Shown one piece after another: positions 27,316-37,111 of a stretch of 64,000 nucleotides of DNA. The notes beneath the pieces were generated by a model. It did not search any database and was not told the DNA's origin. It saw only the letters and a program-made list of their open reading frames with translations. Location: the NCBI RefSeq assembly GCF_000701345.1, contig NZ_JNIJ01000022.1, positions 1-64,000 of the forward strand, in the 5' to 3' direction. The DNA comes from Bradyrhizobium sp. URHD0069 (GTDB lineage: Bacteria > Pseudomonadota > Alphaproteobacteria > Rhizobiales > Xanthobacteraceae). Each line of letters starts with the position of its first letter. Positions within the stretch are counted from its first letter, which is position 1. A program made the translations under genes and the position numbers.

Positions 27316-28446
27316 ATGCTGCCGCTTGAGGGACTGACCGTCATTGCCGTCGAACAGGCGGTCGCAGCACCGTTCTGCAGCTCGCGGCTGGCCGATGCCG
27401 GCGCCCATGTCATCAAGGTGGAGCGGCCCGAGGGCGATTTCGCGCGCGGCTATGATGCGGCTGCGAAGGGACAAAGCAGCTATTTCGTCTGGCTCAACCG
27501 CGGCAAGGATTCCGTGGTGATCGACCTTGCCACCAAAGAAGGGCGCGCGAGCCTTGAAGAGCTGATCGCCGGCGCAGACGTGCTGATCCAGAATCTCAAA
27601 CCCGGCTCGATGGACAAGCTCGGCTTCTCGCTTGCGCGCTTACGGAAAGATTATCCAAAACTGATCTGCTGTACCATTTCGGGCTATGGCGACGACGGGC
27701 CCTACGCGCATCGCAAAGCTTACGATCTCCTGATCCAGGCCGAGAGCGGGCTGGCATCGATCACCGGAGGCCCGGATGGCCCCTCGCGCGTCGGAATGTC
27801 GATCGTCGACGTCGCCACCGGCGCCACCGCACATGCCGCCATCCTCGAAGCGCTGATCGCCCGCTCGCGGAACGGCAAGGGTGCGGATATCAGGATTTCG
27901 ATGTTCGACGTGATGGCCGATTGGCTGACCGTGCCGTTGCTCAATGCCGAAGCCGGCAATCCGCCGCAGCGGATGGGCCTCGCTCATCCATCGATCGCGC
28001 CCTACGGCGTATTTCGCTCAAAGGACGGTAAGGACATCCTGATTTCGATCCAGAGCGAGCGCGAATGGAAGAAGTTATGCGCGGACGTGTTGGGCCAGCC
28101 TGACCTGCCCAATGATCCCAGATTCTCCAACATGGTCGAGCGCGTTCGCAACCGCAAGCTGACCGACCAGACCGTCGGCGACATCTTCGCGACGATGACG
28201 CGTGATGACCTGCTGCAGCGCTTGGCCGATGCCGACATTGCGTTTGCCGAGGTCAACGCCATGGCCGATCTCGCGGTGCATCCGCATCTGCGCCGCATCG
28301 AGGTAGACACGCCGGCGGGGCTGGTGACCTATCCCGCGCCGGCTGCGATCGTCGTCGACCAGCCGCGTCACTACGGCGCCGTGCCCGGCATCGGCGAGCG
28401 CATCGGCACCGCCAAGCCCTCCCCAATCCGGACCAAATCGTCATGA
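27316..28446 (+). CDS. CaiB/BaiF family (class III) CoA-transferase
   Basis: A 376-residue class III CoA-transferase, which moves CoA between carboxylic acids through a mixed anhydride on an Asp. Family motifs are LPLEGLTVIAVEQAVAAPFC at the N-terminus, GADVLIQNLKPGSMDKLG, and GMSIVDVATGATAHAAILEA, whose Asp fits the catalytic position. It overlaps the next gene by 4 bases and follows the acyl-CoA dehydrogenase by 9. In this cluster it is the likely activation step that turns the free acid into a CoA ester. Donor and acceptor acids are unknown. Confidence 0.88.
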   Translation: MLPLEGLTVIAVEQAVAAPFCSSRLADAGAHVIKVERPEGDFARGYDAAAKGQSSYFVWLNRGKDSVVIDLATKEGRASLEELIAGADVLIQNLKPGSMDKLGFSLARLRKDYPKLICCTISGYGDDGPYAHRKAYDLLIQAESGLASITGGPDGPSRVGMSIVDVATGATAHAAILEALIARSRNGKGADIRISMFDVMADWLTVPLLNAEAGNPPQRMGLAHPSIAPYGVFRSKDGKDILISIQSEREWKKLCADVLGQPDLPNDPRFSNMVERVRNRKLTDQTVGDIFATMTRDDLLQRLADADIAFAEVNAMADLAVHPHLRRIEVDTPAGLVTYPAPAAIVVDQPRHYGAVPGIGERIGTAKPSPIRTKSS

Positions 28447-29294
28447 GCGACAAGCTGGATATCGACCATTTGCGGCAATGGATCGGCCGCACCAGTGAGG
28501 CTTCCGACATCGTCACGGCGCAACTGGTGAAGGGCCTGCGTGCGACGCTGTTCATGAAGATCGATGATCCCAAGTCGGGCGACGCCGCGCCGTTCACGGT
28601 GCATTGGTGCCTGGCGCAGCCGGTCTTCCCAATGTCGGAACTGGGACCCGACGGCCATCCCACGCGCGGCGGTTTCCTGCCGCCGGTGCCGCTGCCGCGC
28701 CGGATGTGGGCCGGCGGCGAGCTGGAGTTTTTCGAGCCGCTGCGCGTTGGCGATGAGATGGCGCGGACCTCGCGCATATCGGATGTGACGATGAAGACCG
28801 GCAGCACCGGTGTGCTGTGCTTCGTCTCGGTCGAACATCTGGTCAAGACCCCGCGCGGCACCGCGATCCGCGAGCGGCAGGATATTGTCTATCGCGACAT
28901 GTCGGCGGCGCCGTCCGCGCCAACCAAGCCGGCGACGCCGCCGCCTGCCGCGCAGCATCGCGAAAGCCACATGGCTGACCCCGTGCTGCTGTTTCGCTAT
29001 TCGGCGCTGACGTTCAACGGCCACCGCATTCACTACGACCGCGACTACGTCACCAAGGTCGAGGGTTATCCCGGCCTGATCTTCCATGGTCCGCTGCAGG
29101 CGGCATTCATTGTCGAGATGGCCGCCAAGCTCCATGGCGGCACCGCGCCGAAGAAGTTCAGCTATCGCGGGTTGCAGCCGCTGTTCGAGGGCAGCGAGTT
29201 CTCGATCAACGCCAACGACGGCGCCAGCGGCATGGAACTGTGGACAGCGAACTCCGCCGGCCAGCCGACCATGAAGGGCACCGCAACGTGGTGA
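28443..29294 (+). CDS. Two-domain MaoC-like (FAS1-like) enoyl-CoA hydratase
   Basis: A 283-residue protein with two hot-dog halves. The N-terminal half begins with helical residues followed by LPRRMWAGGELEFFEPLRVG, a FAS1-like dehydratase signature. The C-terminal half has FRYSALTFNGHRIHYDRDYV and GLIFHGPLQAAFIVEM, with the MaoC-type catalytic His and Asp in a region like DxxxxxxH. This architecture matches mesaconyl-C4-CoA hydratase and HTD2-type hydratases. It would add or remove water at the unsaturated CoA ester made by the neighbouring dehydrogenase. It overlaps the CoA-transferase by 4 bases and ends just before a repeat. Confidence 0.82.
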   Translation: MSDKLDIDHLRQWIGRTSEASDIVTAQLVKGLRATLFMKIDDPKSGDAAPFTVHWCLAQPVFPMSELGPDGHPTRGGFLPPVPLPRRMWAGGELEFFEPLRVGDEMARTSRISDVTMKTGSTGVLCFVSVEHLVKTPRGTAIRERQDIVYRDMSAAPSAPTKPATPPPAAQHRESHMADPVLLFRYSALTFNGHRIHYDRDYVTKVEGYPGLIFHGPLQAAFIVEMAAKLHGGTAPKKFSYRGLQPLFEGSEFSINANDGASGMELWTANSAGQPTMKGTATW

Positions 29295-29323
29295 GGGGCA
29301 CCAAGCCCGCGTCAACGGAAGTC

Positions 29324-29430
29324 TGCTCCCTCTCCCATGGGGAGAGGGCTGGGGTGAGGGGCTACGGTCTGTCGATGGTCCGCATCCCCGCAACCGGCGC
29401 TTCGCGCCGACCTCTCCCAATGGGAGAGGT
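29324..29430. repeat. Dispersed palindromic repeat, family B copy 1
   Basis: The segment has flanking ctctccc and gggagag words (ccctctcccatggggagaggg at the left, cctctcccaatgggagagg at the right) around a core ggggctacggtctgtcgatgg. A related core, in inverted orientation, is at 37112-37252. It lies between the hydratase and the decarboxylase genes. Confidence 0.7.
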
Positions 29431-29464
29431 GAAGATGACGCCAACGCGCCGGGAGTGACTCGCC

Positions 29465-31089
29465 TTGCCGCATGAGAAGTCCAAAGCGAGCAACAAATCC
29501 GTTAGCGTCAAGCAGGCAACGCTCGACCTGTTGCGGGCCTTCGGAATCCGAAAGGTGTTCGGCAATCCCGGCTCGACGGAACTGCCATTCCTGAGCGACT
29601 GGCCTGACGACATCGACTACGTGCTGGGCTTGCAGGAAGCCTCCGTGATCGGCATGGCCGATGGCTACGCGCACGCCACCCGCAACGCCGGCTTCGTCAA
29701 TCTTCATTCCGCCGCAGGCGTCGGCAACGCGCTCGGCAACATCTACACCGCGCACCGCAATCAGACGCCGCTTGTGATTACCGCGGGCCAGCAGGCGCGC
29801 AGCATGCTGCCGCTGCAGGCATTTCTCTATGCCGAGCGGGCGTCGGAATTTCCGCGCCCCTATGTCAAATTCAGCGTCGAGCCGGCGCGTGCCGAAGATG
29901 TCCCCGCGGCGATTGCGCGCGCCTACTACGTGGCGATGCAGCCGCCCTGCGGACCGACGTTTGTTTCGGTGCCGATCGACGACTGGACGCATCAAACGCA
30001 GACGTTAGAAGCCCGCCACGTCAGCCGCGAGCTCGGCCCGGACCCGGGTGCGATGATGGCGCTTGCCGCAGCGCTTGCCGAGAGCAAGCGTCCTGCCCTC
30101 GTGGTCGGCCCCGGCGTCGATCGCGCGCAGGCCGTCGATCTGATGGTGCGCGTTGCGGAGAAGTCGAGGGCCGCGGTTTGGGTCAGCCCGTTTTCGGCGC
30201 GCTGCAGCTTCCCGGAGCGGCATCCGCAGTTCGCGGGGTTTCTTCATGCCTCGCCCGCGCAGCTTTCGGAGGCCTTGCGCGACCATGATCTGGTAGTCGT
30301 GATCGGCGCGCCGGTGTTCACCTTCCATGTCGAAGGTCACGCCTCGATCTTCGATGGCGCGACCACCATCTTCCAGATCACCGACGATCCGACCGCGGCC
30401 GCGGTCTCGCCGAGCGGCGCCAGCATCGTCGCCACCATGAAGCCGGCGCTGACGGTGCTGCTTGAGCTACTACCTGAGACCAAACGCACGATGCCGGCGG
30501 GCCGGACCTTGCCTGCGGCACCCCACTCAGCCGATCCGATCCCGGTTGAATACCTGCTGCACACCCTCTCGGCGGCCATGCCTGACGACGCCGCGCTGGT
30601 GGAGGAAGCCCCCTCACATCGCCGGCGATGCAAAAGTTCATGCCGATGCGCGGACAGGACAGTTTTTACACCATGGCAAGCGGCGGGCTTGGTTATGGCC
30701 TTCCGGCCGCGGTCGGCATCTCACTTGGCCGCCCTGATATCAGGACCGTCTGCCTGATCGGCGACGGCTCCGCAATGTATTCGATCCAGGCCCTGTGGAC
30801 CGCAGCGCAACGCAAGCTGCCGCTCACGGTCGTTGTGATCAACAACGCCGGCTACGGCGCGATGCGCTCGTTCAGCCAGGTGATGCAGGTGCGCAATGTC
30901 CCCGGCCTCGAGCTGCCCGGCATCGATTTTGTCCAGGTTGCGCAGGGCCTCGGCTGCGATGCCGTGCGGGTCAGAAAATCATCCGAACTCGCGCCTGCGC
31001 TTAAGCGCGGCCTCGCGCATGACGGCGTAAGTTTGGTCGAAGTGATGGTGGATTCCGCGGTGCCGGTGCTCTATGCGCAGAAGGGCTAG
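29465..31089 (+). pseudogene. mdlC: Benzoylformate decarboxylase-type TPP enzyme, one-base frameshift
   Basis: The reading starts at a TTG (GGGAG 12 bases upstream) and shows benzoylformate-decarboxylase landmarks: FGNPGSTELPFL with the catalytic Ser, QEASVIGMADGY with the activating Glu, NLHSAAGVGNALGN with a catalytic His, and VIGAPVFTFHVEG with the second His. At about 30621-30624 (GCCGG) one base is missing. The shifted frame continues as MPMRGQDSFYTMASGGLGYG, then the metal motif IGDGSAMYSIQ and Asn in INNAGYG, to the stop at 31089. BFD converts a 2-oxo-arylacid to aldehyde and CO2. It may be the last gene of the CoA cluster. Read depth over 30621 decides whether it is alive. Confidence 0.75.
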
Positions 31090-31105
31090 GACAAAGCTCT
31101 CTCCA

Positions 31106-31191
31106 CGTCATTGCGAGCGAAGCGAAGCAATCCATGTCGCGGCGTGGGGAAAAGATGGATTGCGTCGTCGCAAGTGCTCCTCGCAATGACG
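31106..31191. repeat. Dispersed palindromic repeat, family A copy 2
   Basis: Perfect 12-base inverted ends: cgtcattgcgag at 31106-31117 and ctcgcaatgacg at 31180-31191. Inside is the agcaatcc / ggattgc palindrome shared with the copies near 14.3 and 43.8 kb. It follows the decarboxylase gene and may act as a transcript 3' end. Confidence 0.75.
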
Positions 31192-31229
31192 TTTGAGGAT
31201 TTAACAGTGCTTCTCGCCACGAGCTGTTC

Positions 31230-32024
31230 TTACTTCCCTCGCGCTTCCCGCATCCTGGCCTGGATCTTCGCCATGCCAGATATCCAGCGATCGTAATCCT
31301 CGGTCTTCTTGCGCATGTAGCTGAGGACTTGCGGGTGCGGCAAAATGACAAATGTTTCCTGCTCGATGCCCGCTAGCGCATCCCTTGCCACTTGCTCCGG
31401 CGTCAGATCGCCGTCGCCGGATTGCGGACCCTTCGGAATCGAGCGGAGCATATTGGTATCGACGCCCTGTGGACAGAGAATCGAAACGTGAATGCCGTCG
31501 GCCTTGTGCGAGATCGCGAGGTTCTCGGCAAAACCCACGGCCGCATGCTTCGTCGTCGAATAGGCCGGGCTTCCGACCTGCGACAAAAGCCCCGCGGCCG
31601 AAATCGTGTTGAGGAAATAGCCGCCGCCGCGCGCCTTCATGCGCGGGATCAAATGTCGCGCGGCGTACACATGCGCCATGACATGGATCGCCCAGCTTTT
31701 CGCCCACGGCTCGTCGGAAGTTCCGCCGGCGTTCTCGGACAGCGGATCGAACCCGCCGCCGATGCCGGCATTGGAGCAGAACAGCCCAATCGGGCCGAAC
31801 TTTCGTTCGGTTTCCTCGATGACGTGGCGGATATCCTTCTCCTGCCCGACATCGCACTTGAACGCCGCGCCTTGAACCGAGGCGGCGACCGCTTCGGCGC
31901 CCGCCAGATCCAGATCGGCGACCACCACCGTGGCAGCGCCGGCGCGGTGAAAGACTTCGCAGAGTGCGCGGCCAATGCCGTTGGCGCCGCCGGTGACAAC
32001 CACTACCTTACCGGCGACCTGCAT
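31230..32024 (-). CDS. SDR family oxidoreductase
   Basis: A 264-residue short-chain dehydrogenase. The start at 32024 follows GAGGT by 5 bases. The Rossmann glycine motif TGGANGIGRA is near residue 11, the Asp after the second strand (VVADLD) favours NAD(H), the catalytic Ser is in TISAAGL and the Tyr-Lys pair is YSTTKHA. It would oxidise an alcohol or reduce a carbonyl. The gene is convergent with the decarboxylase across a palindromic repeat, so it is not in that operon, although it could handle an alcohol from the same pathway. Confidence 0.88.
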   Translation of the reverse strand: MQVAGKVVVVTGGANGIGRALCEVFHRAGAATVVVADLDLAGAEAVAASVQGAAFKCDVGQEKDIRHVIEETERKFGPIGLFCSNAGIGGGFDPLSENAGGTSDEPWAKSWAIHVMAHVYAARHLIPRMKARGGGYFLNTISAAGLLSQVGSPAYSTTKHAAVGFAENLAISHKADGIHVSILCPQGVDTNMLRSIPKGPQSGDGDLTPEQVARDALAGIEQETFVILPHPQVLSYMRKKTEDYDRWISGMAKIQARMREARGK

Positions 32025-32049
32025 CGTTACCTCAGCTGTTTGAAAATCT

Positions 32050-32745
32050 CTAGGCCAGGACGAGATCGAGCACCGCGGTATAATGGCAAGCCGCGCCCAG
32101 CAGCACAAACGAATGCCAGATAGCATTCTGGAAACGCAACCGCTGCCAGGCGTGAAAGACCACGCCGAGACTATACAGCGCACCACCGGCGATCACGAAC
32201 CAGACCGCCATGGTCGGCAGCGCCGCCGCGACGGCATCATAGAGCATCGCGCCGCTCCAGCCGATCGCCAGGTAGAGCCCGACCGACAGCCGATCGAAAC
32301 GGCCCGGCAGCAGCAGCTTGAGCACGATGCCGACAATCGCGACGCACCACACCCCGATCAACAACGCGACGGCGAAAATGCTGTCTCTCAGCTGCATGAC
32401 AAACGGAGTGTAGGTGGCTGCGATCAGCACATAGATCGCCGAGTGATCGAAGCGGCGCAGCACCCATTTGGCCCGCGAGATCGGCCACAAATTATAGGTG
32501 GCCGACAGCACCAGCATTGCCAGCAATCCCGCGACGTAGACCGACACCGCAGCCACTTGGAACGCGGTGGCATAGATCACGGTCAGCACAACCAGCACGG
32601 TCGCGGCGATCAAGCCGAAACACACGCCAATCCCATGCACGACGCCGTCTGCGATCAGTTCGGCCCGATCGTAATTCCAGCGGACGTTGCCAGCCGCCGC
32701 ATGGACGGAGGCCGAGGCGAGTTGTTTTAGTTTGAAAATGGTCAT
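32050..32745 (-). CDS. Hemolysin III family (PAQR/YqfA-like) membrane protein
   Basis: About 231 residues with seven predicted membrane segments. Family motifs are YDRAELIADGVVHGIG, FDHSAIYVLIAATYTPF and IWHSFVLLGAACHY, whose Asp and three His form the PAQR metal site. The start MTIFKLKQLASA at 32745 is preferred; a TTG at 32802 gives a longer form. The ribosome binding site is weak. The function in bacteria is not settled; related eukaryotic PAQR proteins act on lipids. It lies 25 bases upstream of the SDR gene in the same direction. Confidence 0.88.
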   Translation of the reverse strand: MTIFKLKQLASASVHAAAGNVRWNYDRAELIADGVVHGIGVCFGLIAATVLVVLTVIYATAFQVAAVSVYVAGLLAMLVLSATYNLWPISRAKWVLRRFDHSAIYVLIAATYTPFVMQLRDSIFAVALLIGVWCVAIVGIVLKLLLPGRFDRLSVGLYLAIGWSGAMLYDAVAAALPTMAVWFVIAGGALYSLGVVFHAWQRLRFQNAIWHSFVLLGAACHYTAVLDLVLA

Positions 32746-32927
32746 GACACAGCCCGGCAAGCTTTCCAGTGAAGCGATAAAGGATGCCTCCGGGGAGGTC
32801 AACGAACCCTCAAATTCCTGGACTCAAATCGCGACCTAAGTATGGAAACTTGATTTCTGCCGGCTAATCTCCACTTTTCGGACAGTCCCACAAATTGCCT
32901 TCCTCAAATCGAGTTCTCCCCGCCCGC

Positions 32928-34397
32928 ATGGCCCTTAGTTTTTCCGATATTGTCGAGGAAGCGCGGCTGTCGGCGCGAGCTTTGCTGGACTATGGAGATC
33001 ACTTCTTCAATCCCACGATCAGGCTCGGCGTCACCGGACTGTCGCGTGCCGGCAAGACCGTCTTCATCACGGCGCTGATTCACGGCCTCACCCGCGGCGG
33101 CCGCTTTCCCATTTTCGAACCTTTCGCCACGGGGCGGATCGCCCGCGCCCGGCTGGAGCCGCAACCTGACGATGCGGTGCCGCGGTTCGACTATGAGAAC
33201 CATGTGCGCACCCTGATCGAGGAGCGCCGCTGGCCGAACTCCACAGTCGATATCAGCGAACTGCGGCTGGTTATCGACTATCAGCGGCAGAATGGCGCGG
33301 ACCGAACGCTGACGCTCGACATCGTCGACTATCCCGGCGAGTGGCTGCTCGATCTGCCGCTGCTTAACAAGAGTTATGAGCAATGGGCGCATGAAGGCCT
33401 TGCGCTATCGCGGGAACGGCCGCGCGCGCGGCTCGCGGCGCACTGGCATGAGCATCTGGCGACGCTGAACGCCGAGAGCCGCGAGGACGAGCAGGCGGCG
33501 CTGGCGGCGGCGCGGCTGTTCACCGACTATTTGCGTGCCTGCCGCGACGAGCGCTTCGCCATGAGCTTGCTTCCACCCGGCCGTTTCCTGATGCCGGGCA
33601 ATCTCGCGGGTTCGCCGGCCCTGACGTTTGCGCCGCTTGAGGTGCCGGTCGATGGATCGGCGCCCGATGGATCGCTGTGGGCCATGATGGTGAGGCGTTA
33701 CGAGGCCTACAAAGACGTGGTGGTTCGCCCGTTCTTTCGCGACCATTTCTCGCGACTCGATCGCCAGATCGTGTTGGTCGATGCGCTGGCCGCATTCAAC
33801 TCAGGCCCGGAAGCGTTGCACGACCTTGAGGCAGCGCTGGCGGGGATTCTGGATTGCTTCAGGATCGGGCGCAGCACGCTGCTGAGCAGTTTGTTCCGTC
33901 CGCGGATCGATCGCATCTTGTTCGCCGCAACCAAGGCCGATCATCTGCATCATTCGAGCCACGATCGCCTGGAGGCGGTGTTGCGGCGAACCGTAGCCAA
34001 GGCTGCATCACGCGCCGAGGATACCGGCGCCGAGATCGACGTCGTCGCATTGGCTGCGGTACGCGCCACCCGCGAGGCGCAAGTGCAACGCGGGCGCGAC
34101 AAATTGCCCTCGATCCTCGGAACCCCTGCCCCCGGCGAGACGGCCAATGGCGAGGCCTTCGACGGCAAGACCGAGGTCGCGACCTTTCCAGGCGATCTGC
34201 CGGCTGACCCGGAAGAGCTTTTCAAGGGCGACGGTGCGTTTCGCGGCCTTTCCAGCGCCACGACCGACAAAACCGATTTTCGCTTTCTTCGCTTTCGGCC
34301 GCCGCAACTCGAACGCGAGGGCGCCGACGAGCCCGCTCTGCCTCACATCCGCCTCGACCGCGCCCTCCAGTTCCTGATCGGAGACAGACTGCAATGA
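32928..34397 (+). CDS. YcjX-like P-loop protein (DUF463)
   Basis: A 489-residue nucleotide-binding protein (ATG at 32928; a TTG at 32895 is the alternative). The Walker A motif is GVTGLSRAGKTVF (about residues 30-42), and DIVDYPGEWLLDLP is the Walker B / switch region of this GTPase-like family. C-terminal residues match the conserved FRPP segment. YcjX is a stress-responsive protein of unknown mechanism, often cotranscribed with YcjF. Here the stop overlaps the next gene by four bases. Confidence 0.86.
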   Translation: MALSFSDIVEEARLSARALLDYGDHFFNPTIRLGVTGLSRAGKTVFITALIHGLTRGGRFPIFEPFATGRIARARLEPQPDDAVPRFDYENHVRTLIEERRWPNSTVDISELRLVIDYQRQNGADRTLTLDIVDYPGEWLLDLPLLNKSYEQWAHEGLALSRERPRARLAAHWHEHLATLNAESREDEQAALAAARLFTDYLRACRDERFAMSLLPPGRFLMPGNLAGSPALTFAPLEVPVDGSAPDGSLWAMMVRRYEAYKDVVVRPFFRDHFSRLDRQIVLVDALAAFNSGPEALHDLEAALAGILDCFRIGRSTLLSSLFRPRIDRILFAATKADHLHHSSHDRLEAVLRRTVAKAASRAEDTGAEIDVVALAAVRATREAQVQRGRDKLPSILGTPAPGETANGEAFDGKTEVATFPGDLPADPEELFKGDGAFRGLSSATTDKTDFRFLRFRPPQLEREGADEPALPHIRLDRALQFLIGDRLQ

Positions 34398-35425
34398 GCG
34401 AGCGATCTCATCACCGACGGCCGGTGACTTTCAAGCTCGACGATCCCGGCGTAGTCGTGATTGATGCTGACGATACAAGCCGCCCGCCTCGCGGCACCGT
34501 CCAGATCACGCCGGAAGCTGACCCTGCGCTGCTGCCGGTCCGCCTTGAGGCGCCGGTCGTTCCGGCGCAACGGGGCTTCCGCTGGGGTGCGGTTTTCTGG
34601 ACCGCGATCGGTGGACTGATCCTGCTCGGACTCGGACTTGGCGTGACCCGCCTGATCGAGGACTTGTTCGCGCGTAGCGAGAGCCTCGGCTACCTCGGAC
34701 TGGCGTTTGCCTTTGCCGCCACGGTCGCGCTCATCGTCGTTGTCGCACGCGAGGCGTTCGGTCTTGCCCGGCTTGCGACTATCGAAAAACTGCACCTGCG
34801 CGCGGCCGCGGTCCTCGTGAGCGACGATCGCGCGCAGAGCCGCACCATCGTACAGGATCTCCTGAAACTTGAGCACCAGAACCCGCATTTGGCGCGGGCA
34901 CGCGCCGCGCTGCAGGGCCATACCGACGACATCATCGACGGCGCCGATATGATCCGGCTGGCGGAGCGCGAGTTGATGGCGCCGCTCGACCAGGAGGCGC
35001 GCCGGCTGGTCTCATCGGCCGCGCAGCGCGTGTCGATCGTTACGGCGGTCAGTCCGCGCGCACTGATCGACGTTCTCTTCGTATTCGTAGCCTCGCTGCG
35101 CCTGATCCGGCAGCTGGCACGGCTGTACGGCGGACGGCCGGGCGCACTCGGCATGATCCGGCTGTTGCGGCATGTCATTGCGCATCTTGCGATCACGGGA
35201 GGCATGGCGGCGAGCGACAGTCTGATTCAACAGATGCTCGGCCATGGCATCGCGGCGAAATTGTCGCAACGTCTCGGCGAAGGCGTTCTCAACGGACTGC
35301 TGACCGCGCGGCTCGGGCTCGCGGCAATAGACGTTACGCGTCCGCTGCCGTTCACGGCATTACCCCGACCGGCGCTCGCCGACCTCGCCAAGGACCTGTT
35401 GCGCAAGCGCGACGCCGACGAATGA
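34394..35425 (+). CDS. YcjF-like membrane protein (DUF697, TIGR01620)
   Basis: A 343-residue protein with two N-terminal membrane segments (WGAVFWTAIGGLILLGLGLG and LGLAFAFAATVALIVVV) and a C-terminal DUF697 helical domain with conserved Arg/Gly-rich stretches (ARLYGGRPGALGMIRLLRH). It overlaps the YcjX gene and is translationally coupled, as in the enteric pair. The two are thought to act together in stress response or cell shape, without a known reaction. Its stop lies directly against the stop of the convergent glycosyltransferase gene. Confidence 0.86.
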   Translation: MSERSHHRRPVTFKLDDPGVVVIDADDTSRPPRGTVQITPEADPALLPVRLEAPVVPAQRGFRWGAVFWTAIGGLILLGLGLGVTRLIEDLFARSESLGYLGLAFAFAATVALIVVVAREAFGLARLATIEKLHLRAAAVLVSDDRAQSRTIVQDLLKLEHQNPHLARARAALQGHTDDIIDGADMIRLAERELMAPLDQEARRLVSSAAQRVSIVTAVSPRALIDVLFVFVASLRLIRQLARLYGGRPGALGMIRLLRHVIAHLAITGGMAASDSLIQQMLGHGIAAKLSQRLGEGVLNGLLTARLGLAAIDVTRPLPFTALPRPALADLAKDLLRKRDADE

Positions 35426-37051
35426 TCATCGAGCCGAAGCTGCGACGACAAAGCCCCGACTACCCCGCAGCGTTCCCGACTCCTCCGCCAACACGCGCCA
35501 GCGATAGAGCGGCGCATCCGGCGGTGGTGAAAGTTCCGGCGTCCATCCCGTCAGTTTCTCCAGCGCATAGGTATCCATCACGATGCCACGCCAGCTGCGG
35601 TCGACGCGTTCGAGCGGTTCTCGGACAGCCGTGGTAGCCGCCCACAACGGACTGGCATTGTCGGGTTCGCGCGCGACGTAGAGACCCGTGTGGCCTCCGA
35701 TCTTGCTGATGCCGGGATCGCGAAAACCCATAAACCGGCCGCGTTCATTGATCTGGATCACCGGCACGCGATCTCTCAAAAACCAGCGCAGCATCGCGTA
35801 GGTCCGGTAGTCCGTGGTTGCGATCCAGGTCGCGCCGATCTTCTGCAACTCCGCCTGCGCGCGGTCCACGACCTGCTCGTAACCCGCCTCACCGCCGATC
35901 GGATCGGTTCTGCCGATGAAATTCCAGGGGCTGGCGACATAATAGAGAAAGACCAGAACGACGAAGATGATTCCGGAAGCCACGGCCGCGTTGGCCCACG
36001 AGATGGTCGATTTGATGATCCATGCCGGCCAGCCTTCCCGCGGCAGCATCGCAATGTTGATCGCAGCGGCGGCAAACCCGGCGGGCCACATGAACATTGG
36101 CCAGGTATCACCGACCCGTAAGCTCAGCGATTTCCAGAAGAAATAACCGAAGGGAACGATCACAGCGGTCGAAAGCAGAATGGCCACGGCATCGGCCCGC
36201 CGATATCCCCGCCACGCCGTTAGCGTCACGCCCGACAAGACCACCGGCAGCAAAATAAACCCGACCAGCCCGAACTGCAGGCCGACGAAATCGCCGACGG
36301 TACGCAGCGACAATTCATGGGTCGCGGTGGCACGCACGAACTGGAATTTGAACGACGCCCAGTCATGCTGAGCGTTCCAGATCAAGACCGGCAGGAACAC
36401 CAGGATAGCGATCAGCGCGGCGAGCCAGGGATATGGGCTAAGCAGCCAGCGCCGGCGCCAGTCCGGCACCAGCATGAAAGCCACTACAGCCGGAACCAGC
36501 ATGACGGCGGTGAATTTCGACAGCAGCGCCAGTCCGGCGAACACGCCGGCGGCCAGCCACCAGCGCGGATTGCCGCTTTCGCTGAGCCGGACCAGCGCCC
36601 ACAGCATCGCGACGGCAAACGGAATCAGCGCGACGTCCGGCGAGACCTTGGCCATCAGCAGCCCGTAATAAAGCGCGGCCTCCGGCATCAGCACGGCGAG
36701 CACGATCGCACGGACGTCATGTGTCACTCGCCGGACGATATCCGCGAGCAGCAGTTGCGTGATCAGCATCGCGAGGATGCCGGCGAACCGCACCCCGAAA
36801 TTGGTGTCGCCGAAGATCGCGGTGCCGAAGCGGATGAACCAGGCGATCATCGGCGGATGGTCGAGAAAAGAAAGCACGTTCTCCTTCGACCAGGTCCAGT
36901 AATAGGCCTCGTCAGTACGTAGATCGAGCAGGCTTGCGTAAACTACCCGCATCGCAGTCATCGCAGCGATCAACGCGACCACGGCAAGCAATTGCCGAAA
37001 GGCAGGACTGTCCGGTTTGGTGCTGATGCTATCGGGTGGGGCGATCGTCAC
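35426..37051 (-). CDS. Glycosyltransferase family 39 (ArnT/PMT-like)
   Basis: A 541-residue polytopic protein with about 12 membrane segments, starting at GTG 37051 with GGGGAG upstream. The N-terminal periplasmic loop has LRTDEAYYWTWS, with the conserved Asp-Glu of GT39/GT83 polyprenyl-phosphate-sugar transferases, and LDHPPMIAWFIRFG is the second family signature. Such enzymes move a sugar from a polyprenyl phosphate donor to lipid A, protein or polysaccharide. The acceptor cannot be told from sequence. The gene is monocistronic and a repeat lies upstream of it. Confidence 0.85.
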   Translation of the reverse strand: MTIAPPDSISTKPDSPAFRQLLAVVALIAAMTAMRVVYASLLDLRTDEAYYWTWSKENVLSFLDHPPMIAWFIRFGTAIFGDTNFGVRFAGILAMLITQLLLADIVRRVTHDVRAIVLAVLMPEAALYYGLLMAKVSPDVALIPFAVAMLWALVRLSESGNPRWWLAAGVFAGLALLSKFTAVMLVPAVVAFMLVPDWRRRWLLSPYPWLAALIAILVFLPVLIWNAQHDWASFKFQFVRATATHELSLRTVGDFVGLQFGLVGFILLPVVLSGVTLTAWRGYRRADAVAILLSTAVIVPFGYFFWKSLSLRVGDTWPMFMWPAGFAAAAINIAMLPREGWPAWIIKSTISWANAAVASGIIFVVLVFLYYVASPWNFIGRTDPIGGEAGYEQVVDRAQAELQKIGATWIATTDYRTYAMLRWFLRDRVPVIQINERGRFMGFRDPGISKIGGHTGLYVAREPDNASPLWAATTAVREPLERVDRSWRGIVMDTYALEKLTGWTPELSPPPDAPLYRWRVLAEESGTLRGSRGFVVAASAR

Positions 37052-37111
37052 GGTGCTTTCTCCCCGACTCCAGATAGGGTGTCAACGTGTCGGCGAGCCA
37101 TCGGACTCATC

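Noticed and set aside
28371..29444. A minus-strand frame opposite the MaoC-like hydratase.
   Set aside because: Low-complexity Arg-rich product without a ribosome binding site.
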